DNA of 5,053 nucleotides from Bacillota bacterium. GTDB taxonomy: Bacteria > Bacillota > Clostridia > Peptostreptococcales > Anaerovoracaceae. The stretch is from NCBI GenBank assembly GCA_017621195.1, contig JAGATO010000162.1, positions 1 through 5,053 on the forward strand, in the 5' to 3' direction. The notes beneath the pieces were generated by a model that had not been told where the DNA came from, did not search any database, and saw only the letters and a list, made by a program, of their open reading frames with translations. The stretch's first letter is position 1, and each line of letters starts with the position of its first letter. Shown here in pieces: positions 1 to 4,831 of this stretch. Position numbers and translations under genes: made by a program.

Positions 1-109
1 CGAAGGTGACCTTGCTGACCGTGAGCTTGCCGCGTTCGATGTGTTCGAACACGCCGACCCAGAACGAATTTTCAAAGTATACCGTCAGCTTTCCATAGTT
101 GTTGTCCAT
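1..109 (-). CDS. yjdF: YjdF family protein (DUF2992), N-terminal part, cut by window edge
   Basis: The first 36 codons read MDNNYGKLTVYFENSFWVGV and then FEHIERGKLTVSKVTF. The block K-L-T-V-Y-F-E-N-x-F-W-V-G-V-F-E followed by G-K-L-x-V-x-K-V-x-F is the N-terminal signature I recognise for YjdF/DUF2992, small Bacillota proteins whose biochemical role is unknown. The remainder lies beyond base 1. The ATG at 109-107 is well supported: on the minus strand AAGGAGGG (bases 124-117) sits 7 nt upstream. The structured leader just upstream (245-141) matches the known link between yjdF genes and the yjdF riboswitch, which responds to azaaromatic compounds, so a role in handling such compounds is plausible but inferred. 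An acetyltransferase gene lies immediately upstream on the same strand. Confidence 0.88.
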   Translation of the reverse strand, partial: MDNNYGKLTVYFENSFWVGVFEHIERGKLTVSKVTF

Positions 110-116
110 GACGAAA

Positions 117-124
117 CCCTCCTT
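117..124 (-). promoter_or_regulatory. Shine-Dalgarno of yjdF, possibly sequestered
   Basis: AAGGAGGG on the minus strand lies 7 nt before the yjdF ATG and fixes that start. Its GGAGGG can pair exactly with CCCUCC at 164-159 in the 3' part of the leader, so it may be the switched element. Confidence 0.8.
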
Positions 125-140
125 ATGATATTAGGATGAT

Positions 141-245
141 CGCAGGAACGGACAACCCGGAGGGGAAGGTTACTTACCTGAGCGTTTCGGCTCAGACGGC
201 TGGGCTACCTACCAGCTCTAACACACCGAAGCGGTGTGCGTTGCG
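141..245 (-). promoter_or_regulatory. Probable yjdF-type riboswitch aptamer in the yjdF leader
   Basis: Read on the minus strand, a closing stem can form between CGCAACG (245-239) and CGTTCCTGCG (150-141), with UCC bulged. Inside it are a CACACC/GGUGUG hairpin (238-222), a GCUGG/CCAGC hairpin (216-199), a perfect CUGAGC/GCUCAG hairpin with a 6-nt loop (195-178), and a small CGG/CCG hairpin (159-149). The segment GGUAGGUAGCC (213-203) recurs as GGUAAGUAACC (178-168). Its place directly before yjdF supports the assignment, since yjdF riboswitches are cis elements known upstream of this gene. I assign it by position, folding and memory of the motif, not by a covariance-model search. Segment CCCUCC (164-159) is complementary to GGAGGG of the yjdF ribosome-binding site (122-117), suggesting translational control. 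Confidence 0.75.
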
Positions 246-263
246 TTTTTATCCTGTGATGAT

Positions 264-881
264 TTATATACGGCGCATCTGTGCGCAATATATCGAATCG
301 AACTCCTTGACCCTCTGGCGGTTGAGGTCATCGTCGTAAATGTCGGATTCGTAATATCTTCCGCCTTTGGCCTCCGACAGATAGCCGGGGATCAGCTCCA
401 TGCCCATGAAGGCCGGGTAATTGCTGCCGTTTTCATCGGTGATTCCCCAGACGGAGGCTTCCCGAAATCCGAATTGGGGATAGTATTCCGGTCTTCCGAA
501 GAAGAGAATGGCACCGAAGCCCATTCGGGTCGCCTTTTGTATCATGGCGCGGATCAGAGCCTTTCCCACACCTTTTCTCTGGTATTCAGGCAGTACACTG
601 ATGGGTCCGAAATTCAGAACGGGAATGGTACGCTCAGCGGTGATAACCCGGGCGTGGCTACAGATAATGTGACCCACAAGGATGGCGTCGGCTTCGGCCA
701 CCAGACTTAATTCACAAATCCCATCGCGCTTTCTCAGCTCGTGAACCATCCAGTGCTCGTAGGGGCAGCCGATGCCGCCCTGTTCGATTCGACCGGGATA
801 GGAAAACGCGGCTCTGGTGATTTCTTCGACTCTTCGGTAATCCTTTGGTTCTTCGTTACGGACCAAAATATCCATGACCAT
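264..881 (-). CDS. GNAT family N-acetyltransferase
   Basis: This is a 205-residue soluble protein with a single GNAT fold that should transfer an acetyl group from acetyl-CoA to an amine; the acceptor is unknown. The acetyl-CoA-binding motif A is clear at about residues 92-110: G-P-I-S-V-L-P-E-Y-Q-R-K-G-V-G-K-A-L-I, containing Q-R-x-G-x-G (101-106). The segment F-G-x-P-E-Y-Y-P-x-F-G-F that follows resembles the YhbS-like branch (compare G-D-x-x-Y-Y-x-x-F-G-F). The start chosen is ATG at 881-879, because AGGA lies 8 nt upstream. ATG at 875-873 is also possible, and the in-frame ATG at 923 has no ribosome-binding site. The C-terminal tail is rich in charged and aromatic residues and I do not recognise it. 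The yjdF leader begins 18 bp after the stop with no visible terminator, so co-transcription with yjdF is likely. Confidence 0.9.
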   Translation of the reverse strand: MVMDILVRNEEPKDYRRVEEITRAAFSYPGRIEQGGIGCPYEHWMVHELRKRDGICELSLVAEADAILVGHIICSHARVITAERTIPVLNFGPISVLPEYQRKGVGKALIRAMIQKATRMGFGAILFFGRPEYYPQFGFREASVWGITDENGSNYPAFMGMELIPGYLSEAKGGRYYESDIYDDDLNRQRVKEFDSIYCAQMRRI

Positions 882-940
882 TTGTCCCGTCCTTTCTTGT
901 TTCGCGTTTCTCGTTGGTTTCATGTGATGCGCTTCGTAGG

Positions 941-980
941 TGCTCCGCCGTAGAAACAGTTGCTCCGTCGCAGAAACGGT
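941..980. repeat. Tandem duplication of a 20-bp unit in the GNAT leader
   Basis: Bases 941-960 (TGCTCCGCCGTAGAAACAGT) and 961-980 (TGCTCCGTCGCAGAAACGGT) are adjacent copies matching at 17 of 20 positions. All three differences are transitions. The repeat lies in the presumed 5' untranslated region of the acetyltransferase, 60 to 100 bp before its start codon. Confidence 0.85.
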
Positions 981-1085
981 CGCAGCGGCAAGCGGCGCCG
1001 ATGCGTCGCGATTGCTGAAACCTCGCAGTATCGATGCGCCGCAATTCGCGGCTCATACGTGGACGCTACGCAACGCGATATCACC

Positions 1086-1117
1086 ATTATATACAATTAT
1101 ACACAATGAAACGTCAA
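1086..1117 (-). promoter_or_regulatory. Candidate promoter of the acetyltransferase (yjdF) unit
   Basis: On the minus strand TTGACG (1117-1112) is followed by the AT-rich stretch TTTCATTGTGTATAATTG and then TATATAAT. The exact -10 is uncertain. The two TATAAT hexamers lie 10 bp (1101-1096) and 20 bp (1091-1086) from TTGACG, neither ideal, whereas TATATA (1093-1088) gives an 18-bp spacer. GAAACGT on the plus strand (1108-1114) overlaps the -35 and resembles the AAACGTT half-sites before the LacI gene. Transcription from here would give a leader of roughly 200 nt. Confidence 0.5.
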
Positions 1118-1233
1118 CATGCAATGCTCTGTCCGGCGGAAACGGTGGCGCGCCAATGCTCTGCACGACGCTCAGAAAACGGTCGTCTGTAAAAAATTGG
1201 CAAAAAATATTTCGAATTGTCGTAAAAATCAGA
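1118..1233. other. Non-coding intergenic stretch with short repeats and phased A-tracts
   Basis: No credible gene is seen here. A 10-bp direct repeat CAATGCTCTG occurs at 1122-1131 and 1154-1163. The motif GAAACGGT or a close variant occurs at 1139-1146 and, with one extra A, at 1175-1182, echoing copies at 953-960 and 973-980. From 1191 the sequence turns AT-rich, with A-tracts centred near 1193.5, 1204.5 and 1226, that is, spaced by about one and two helical turns. They end just before the -35 of the LacI-gene promoter and could act as an UP-like or bent element. Confidence 0.5.
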
Positions 1234-1262
1234 TTGACGGCGGATAGAAGGGATGTTACAAT
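1234..1262 (+). promoter_or_regulatory. Extended -10 sigma-A promoter of the LacI-family gene
   Basis: TTGACG (1234-1239) and TACAAT (1257-1262) are separated by exactly 17 bp, with TG at 1254-1255 forming an extended -10 (TGTTACAAT). Each hexamer differs from consensus at one base. The start point should be near 1269, giving a leader of about 170 nt before the LacI ATG. Confidence 0.82.
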
Positions 1263-1280
1263 ATGATTACAAAGAGCTGG

Positions 1281-1300
1281 AAACGTTCCCGGTAACGTTT
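1281..1300. promoter_or_regulatory. 20-bp palindrome, probable LacI-family operator
   Basis: AAACGTTCCCGGTAACGTTT pairs at 9 of 10 positions around its centre. It holds two AACGTT cores, centres 12 bp apart, each with the central CpG typical of LacI/CcpA-family operators. It lies at about +12 to +31 relative to the predicted start, a good place for an autoregulatory roadblock. A partial CcpA (cre-like) reading is possible, but the match to the cre consensus is poor. It could also fold in RNA as a 7-bp stem with a 6-nt loop, but no U-tract follows, so a terminator is unlikely. Confidence 0.65.
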
Positions 1301-1301
1301 T

Positions 1302-1370
1302 CGAACCGAACCGACCGAACTTAACCGAACCGAGCAAAACTAAACCGAACAAAACTAAACTGAATCGAAC
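1302..1370. repeat. Degenerate pentamer-repeat tract (CGAAC/NNAAC) in the LacI leader
   Basis: The tract can be cut into 14 consecutive units: CGAAC, CGAAC, CGAC, CGAAC, TTAAC, CGAAC, CGAGC, AAAAC, TAAAC, CGAAC, AAAAC, TAAAC, TGAAT, CGAAC. All are 5 bp except one of 4 bp. CGAAC is exact six times, and AAAAC-TAAAC occurs twice. It is poor in T, so its RNA would be largely unstructured. It lies between the palindrome at 1281-1300 and the repressor start codon and is not part of a believable reading frame. Confidence 0.8.
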
Positions 1371-1441
1371 GGAAAGAGACATAACACGCGGATAAAAACA
1401 ATTGAGATAGACACAATAGAGTGAGAAATGAGGCGGAGCGG

Positions 1442-2458
1442 ATGACGACAATCAAGGATATTGCGGAGCGCTGCAGCGTATCTGTCAGCACGGTGTCGAG
1501 AGTCCTGAACGATCACCCGGATGTCAGCAGTACGGTGCGAGAACGCGTTTTAAAAGTGATAGATGAAGTTCATTATGTGCCCAACAGCAGTGCCAGAGAT
1601 CTGGTGAAAAGTCAGTCCGACGATATCGGGCTGGTGGTTCGCGGCATGGGAAATTTCTTCTTTGCGGAGATGATCCCTACCATTGAGACTGCCATCGCAA
1701 AAGCCGGCTATACGCTGCTGACCCATCAGATCAACTCGGAAGACGACGAGCTGAGGGCCGGTGCGGAGCTGGTACGGTCCAAGAAATTAAAAGGTCTGAT
1801 CCTGTTGGGTGGATGTTTTGATTACGGAAAAGAACAGATCGCGGTACTGGATGTGCCGTTTGTCTGCTGTTCCTTCGGAAACAGCTTTGGTAAGCTGAAA
1901 GAAACCCAGTATTCGTCGGTCACCATCGACGACCAGCTGGAGGCTCGACGGGCGGTGGAGTATCTGATCGCCCACGGACATCGAAAGATCGCCATCCTGT
2001 TGGATTCTACCTGTGACAGTTCCATCAGCGAACTGCGGTATCTGGGTTATTGTCAGGCGCTGAAAGTGGCGGGAATACCGCTGGATGAGGAATTGGTTCA
2101 GGAAACCGGAAATTTCAGTATGGAGGCGTCCTACGACGGTATGAAGCAGCTGTTGAACAGAAGGGACGATTTCACGGCGGTGTTCGTCATCGCTGATACC
2201 ATGGCCATGGCTGCCATGCGGGCGCTGTACGAGGGAGGAAAACGGGTTCCGGATGACTGTTCGGTCATCGCCATCGACGGCATTTCCATGTCGGCCTACT
2301 TCGTACCGACGCTGACCACGCTGGTTCAGCCGAAGCGGGAGATGGGGGAAGAATCGGTCAGAATTTTGATCGATATGATCGAGAAAAGATCGAAGAACCG
2401 CCATGTGATTCTGCCTACGGAGGTTCGGTCGGGAGAGAGCGTACGGCGAATGAAATGA
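1442..2458 (+). CDS. LacI family transcriptional repressor
   Basis: The protein has 338 residues, the usual LacI-family length. The N-terminal helix-turn-helix is textbook: T-I-K-D-I-A-E-R-C-S-V-S-V-S-T-V-S-R-V-L-N at residues 3-23, with the recognition helix about 14-22. The hinge follows at 48-57 (N-S-S-A-R-D-L), with L54 as the expected minor-groove residue. A periplasmic-binding-like effector domain starts near residue 60, and its C-terminal part shows I-D-G, P-T-L-T-T-L-V-Q-P and E-M-G-E-E-S-V. I chose ATG at 1442 because GAGG (1430-1433) lies 8 nt upstream and M-T-T-I-K-D is the typical family start; an in-frame GTG at 1421 would add seven residues without support. It lies 132 bp upstream of a sugar importer on the same strand and probably represses it and itself. 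The effector sugar cannot be deduced. Confidence 0.95.
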   Translation: MTTIKDIAERCSVSVSTVSRVLNDHPDVSSTVRERVLKVIDEVHYVPNSSARDLVKSQSDDIGLVVRGMGNFFFAEMIPTIETAIAKAGYTLLTHQINSEDDELRAGAELVRSKKLKGLILLGGCFDYGKEQIAVLDVPFVCCSFGNSFGKLKETQYSSVTIDDQLEARRAVEYLIAHGHRKIAILLDSTCDSSISELRYLGYCQALKVAGIPLDEELVQETGNFSMEASYDGMKQLLNRRDDFTAVFVIADTMAMAAMRALYEGGKRVPDDCSVIAIDGISMSAYFVPTLTTLVQPKREMGEESVRILIDMIEKRSKNRHVILPTEVRSGESVRRMK

Positions 2459-2519
2459 AGCGGGGAAACGACTGGAGTGATTCGGATGAGGGTGCCGGAT
2501 CGAACGGATGACACAGGTT

Positions 2520-2549
2520 TTTACATCGGTTGTGATGTGAAAATATATG
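2520..2549 (+). promoter_or_regulatory. Candidate promoter of the ABC importer operon
   Basis: TTTACA (2520-2525) and TATATG (2544-2549) are 18 bp apart, giving a start near 2556. The spacer holds the inverted repeat ACATC-N6-GATGT (2523-2538), which could be a binding site. No terminator is visible between the repressor stop and this point, so read-through from the repressor gene may also contribute. Confidence 0.55.
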
Positions 2550-2554
2550 CACAC

Positions 2555-2574
2555 TAAATTTCAGATGGAATTTA
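2555..2574. promoter_or_regulatory. 20-bp palindrome at the importer start region, possible operator
   Basis: TAAATTTCAGATGGAATTTA pairs at 8 of 10 positions, with perfect 6-bp outer arms TAAATT/AATTTA. It begins at the predicted transcription start and ends at the first base of the Shine-Dalgarno (2574-2581). It could bind a regulator or form an RNA hairpin next to the ribosome site. Its sequence is unlike the AACGTT palindrome at 1281-1300. Confidence 0.45.
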
Positions 2575-2590
2575 AAGGAGGAAATGAAAA

Positions 2591-3886
2591 ATGAAGAAAG
2601 CACTTGCAATTCTGCTGGCATTGGTTCTGTGCATGGGACTGATGGTTGGCTGCGGCGGCGGTTCCGGAGATTCCGGAGAATCGGAAAGCGGTTCCGTATA
2701 CTTCCTGAACTTCAAGCCGGAACAGGATGAACAGTGGAAGGCTATCGCTGCTGCTTACACCGAAGCTACCGGTGTACCCGTAGAAGTGGTAACCGCTGCA
2801 TCCGGTCAGTACGAAACCACTCTGATGGCTGAAATGGGTAAGGAAGCTGCCCCCACGCTGTTCCAGGTAAACGGTCCCAACGGACTGAAGAACTGGGTGG
2901 ACTACTGCTATGATCTGTCCGGTTCTGACATCTACAGCCACCTGACCAGCGATGATTTCGCTCTGTTCAACGAGGCCGGTGAAGTATCCGCCGTTTCCTA
3001 CGTTATCGAGTCCTACGGAATCATCACCAACAAGACTCTGCTGGCAGAAGCCGGCTACACCGTAGACGACATCAAGTCCCTGGCTGACCTGAAGGCCGTT
3101 GCTGAAGACATCACCGCAAGAAGCGCTGAACTGGGCTTCTCCGCATTCTCTTCCGCCGGTATGGACGGTTCTTCCGACTGGAGATTCAAGACCCATCTGG
3201 CAAACCTGCCGGTCTGGGCGGAATACCAGGCTGAGGGAATCGGTACCACCGACGCCATCAAGGGAACTTACCTGGACAACTACAGAGAAGTATGGGATCT
3301 GTACATCAACAACAGCACCTGCGATCCCTCTCAGCTGTCCGCTAAGACCGGCGACGACTCCAGAAATGAATTCCTGGCTGGCGAAGCTGTCTTCTTCCAG
3401 AACGGTTCCTGGGAATACGGTAACTTAGTCGGCGAAGGAAAGTTCGCTGAAGAAGATCTGACCATGATCCCCATCTACTTCGGATACGGCGATGAAGCAA
3501 ATCAGGGCCTGTGCACCGGTACCGAAAACTACTGGTGTGTCAACAAGAACGCTTCCGAAGCTGACATCGAAGCGACTCTGGCATTCATCAACTGGTGCGT
3601 AACCGAAGACGCTGCTGAAATGGCTGAATCCTTAGGTTTCGTCATTCCTTATGACACTGCAGTAGAATCCAACAATCTGTTCGTCAAGATCGCCAATGAA
3701 ATGGTAGCTGAAGGAAAGACTCCGGTTTCCTGGAACTTCCCGACCATGCCTTCCGAAGAATGGAAGAACGGTGTTGGTACTGCTCTGACCGCATACGCTG
3801 CTGATCAGACCGATGCGAACTGGGACGCTGTCGTTTCCGCATTCGTAGACGGCTGGGCAAGTGAATATGCTCTGCTGGCTGAATAG
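2591..3886 (+). CDS. Sugar ABC transporter substrate-binding lipoprotein (family 1)
   Basis: This 431-residue protein has a lipoprotein signal peptide: M-K-K, a hydrophobic stretch (4-19) and a lipobox M-V-G-C with C21 as the lipidated residue. A Gly/Ser/Glu-rich linker (22-34) follows, as is common for Gram-positive binding proteins tethered outside the membrane. The rest fits the bacterial extracellular solute-binding family 1 (UgpB/MalE-like): a first strand S-V-Y-F-L-N-F, then W-K-A-I-A-A-A-Y-T-E-A-T-G-V-P-V, a later F-x-x-G-x-A-V-F-F-Q-N-G-S-W, and the late segment W-C-V-N-K-N-A. Many Trp and Tyr residues suit carbohydrate stacking. The start follows AAAGGAGG (2574-2581) by 9 nt. Codon choice looks unusually uniform (CTG, GAA, GCT, TCC, GTA), as expected for a highly expressed gene. 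Two permease genes follow, so it delivers a sugar to them; which sugar is unknown. Confidence 0.95.
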   Translation: MKKALAILLALVLCMGLMVGCGGGSGDSGESESGSVYFLNFKPEQDEQWKAIAAAYTEATGVPVEVVTAASGQYETTLMAEMGKEAAPTLFQVNGPNGLKNWVDYCYDLSGSDIYSHLTSDDFALFNEAGEVSAVSYVIESYGIITNKTLLAEAGYTVDDIKSLADLKAVAEDITARSAELGFSAFSSAGMDGSSDWRFKTHLANLPVWAEYQAEGIGTTDAIKGTYLDNYREVWDLYINNSTCDPSQLSAKTGDDSRNEFLAGEAVFFQNGSWEYGNLVGEGKFAEEDLTMIPIYFGYGDEANQGLCTGTENYWCVNKNASEADIEATLAFINWCVTEDAAEMAESLGFVIPYDTAVESNNLFVKIANEMVAEGKTPVSWNFPTMPSEEWKNGVGTALTAYAADQTDANWDAVVSAFVDGWASEYALLAE

Positions 3887-3906
3887 TCACGCAACACACA
3901 CGTTTT

Positions 3907-3937
3907 GGAATGAGGGGCCCAGCGCCCCTCATTTCTT
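3907..3937 (+). terminator. Intercistronic stem-loop, partial terminator or transcript-end stabiliser
   Basis: AATGAGGGGC (3909-3918) and GCCCCTCATT (3924-3933) form a perfect 10-bp stem with a 5-nt CCAGC loop. A G-U and a G-C pair can extend it. The following run is only TTTCTTC, so termination is probably incomplete. It sits 20 nt after the binding-protein stop and 42 nt before the permease start. This is where ABC importer operons often reduce permease expression relative to the binding protein. Confidence 0.8.
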
Positions 3938-3979
3938 CAACTGAATGAAAGCGATGTATATGAAAGTGAGGGAGATGCT

Positions 3980-4831
3980 ATGGAAAAAGCACTGAAAAAG
4001 TGGTTTCCCGTCTTCGTGCTGCCCACGTTTGCAGCGTTTATCATCGGCTTTATTTGGCCGTTTTTCCAAGGCCTGTACTTATCCTTATGCAGATTTACAA
4101 CCGTAAATAACGCGCAGTTTGTCGGCCTTTCCAACTTTGTTAAAGCTCTTACGGACACCACCTTCAAGGATTCGTTCTTCTTTACCGTATCCTTCGCCGT
4201 GGTCTCTACCGTTGTCATCAACGTCCTGGCCTTTGCGGTAGCCCTGGCGCTGACACGTTCCATCAAAGGAACGAACATATTCCGCACTGTATTCTTTATG
4301 CCGAATCTGATCGGCGGTATCGTTTTGGGTTACATCTGGCAGATCCTATTCAACTGCGTTCTGTCCCTCCTGGGCAAGCAGCTGTTAAGCTTAAATACAA
4401 CGGCCGGCTATTGGGGCCTGATCATCCTGATGGCATGGCAGCAAATCGGTTACATGATGATCATCTATGTGGCAGGTCTGCAGAATGTTCCGCCGGAACT
4501 GGTGGAAGCTGCGGAGATCGATGGAGCCACGCCGCTGCAGACCCTGTTCAGAATCAAGCTGCCCATGGTCATGCCCTCCATCACCATCTGCCTGTTCTTA
4601 ACCATCACCAATTCCTTCAAGCTGTTTGACCAGAACCTGGCGCTGACCGCCGGTGAACCGGCCCACGCCACGGAAATGCTGGCTCTGAACATCTACAATA
4701 CCTTCTACGCCCGCTCCGGTCCCCAGTGGAAGGGCATCGGTCAGGCGAAGGCTGTGGTATTCTTCGTATTGGTTATCTGCATCGCGCTGAGTCAGCTGCG
4801 TGCGACCCGTTCCAAGGAGGTGCAGCAGTAA
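3980..4831 (+). CDS. Sugar ABC transporter permease, MalF/UgpA type
   Basis: The protein has 283 residues with about six membrane segments: near 9-36, 66-91, 103-131, 144-167, 198-220 and 256-276. The cytoplasmic EAA loop that docks with the ATPase fits the consensus exactly: E176-A-A, three residues, G182, nine residues, I192-x-L194-P195. A M-P-N-L-I-G-G segment near 107-113 and Y-I-W-Q-I-L-F after it are typical of the sugar (CUT1) permeases. The length, about 280-290 residues, matches UgpA-type members and is shorter than E. coli MalF. The start follows GAGGGAG (3968-3974). It should form a heterodimer with the overlapping downstream permease and take substrate from the upstream binding protein. 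No promoter of its own is convincing. Confidence 0.95.
   Translation: MEKALKKWFPVFVLPTFAAFIIGFIWPFFQGLYLSLCRFTTVNNAQFVGLSNFVKALTDTTFKDSFFFTVSFAVVSTVVINVLAFAVALALTRSIKGTNIFRTVFFMPNLIGGIVLGYIWQILFNCVLSLLGKQLLSLNTTAGYWGLIILMAWQQIGYMMIIYVAGLQNVPPELVEAAEIDGATPLQTLFRIKLPMVMPSITICLFLTITNSFKLFDQNLALTAGEPAHATEMLALNIYNTFYARSGPQWKGIGQAKAVVFFVLVICIALSQLRATRSKEVQQ

Noticed and set aside
234..710. Plus-strand open frame of 158 codons opposite the acetyltransferase gene
   Set aside because: It is antisense to a protein with a clear GNAT motif, and its product resembles no family I know.
881..923. Longer acetyltransferase start at ATG 923
   Set aside because: No Shine-Dalgarno precedes it, and the extra 14 residues are not GNAT-like, whereas AGGA sits 8 nt before ATG 881.
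882..1080. T-box or other known riboswitch in the acetyltransferase leader
   Set aside because: I do not see the T-box sequence or another aptamer signature I can recognise, only GC-rich hairpin potential and the tandem repeat.
940..1266. Plus-strand open frame of 108 codons in the intergenic region
   Set aside because: It runs through a repeat, a promoter region and A-tracts. The product is low-complexity and without a family, and no ribosome site is seen.
1302..1370. CRISPR-like or origin-like repeat array
   Set aside because: The units are only 5 bp with no spacers, and no DnaA-box consensus or cas gene is present.
1421..1441. GTG at 1421 as the LacI start
   Set aside because: The seven extra residues are not family-like, and GAGG is correctly spaced for ATG 1442.
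1053..1451. Minus-strand open frame of 132 codons across the LacI leader
   Set aside because: It reads through the pentamer tract and the palindrome, and its hydrophobic look comes from the repeat.
1787..2554. Minus-strand open frame of 255 codons opposite the LacI gene
   Set aside because: It is antisense to a complete LacI-family protein, with composition expected of a shadow frame.
2561..3196. Minus-strand open frame of 211 codons opposite the binding-protein gene
   Set aside because: It is a shadow of a strongly codon-biased gene, and it spans that gene's ribosome site and signal peptide.
3936..3967. Separate promoter for the permease (TTCAAC ... TATATG)
   Set aside because: The spacer is about 15 bp and the -35 is weak, so read-through of the stem-loop is simpler.
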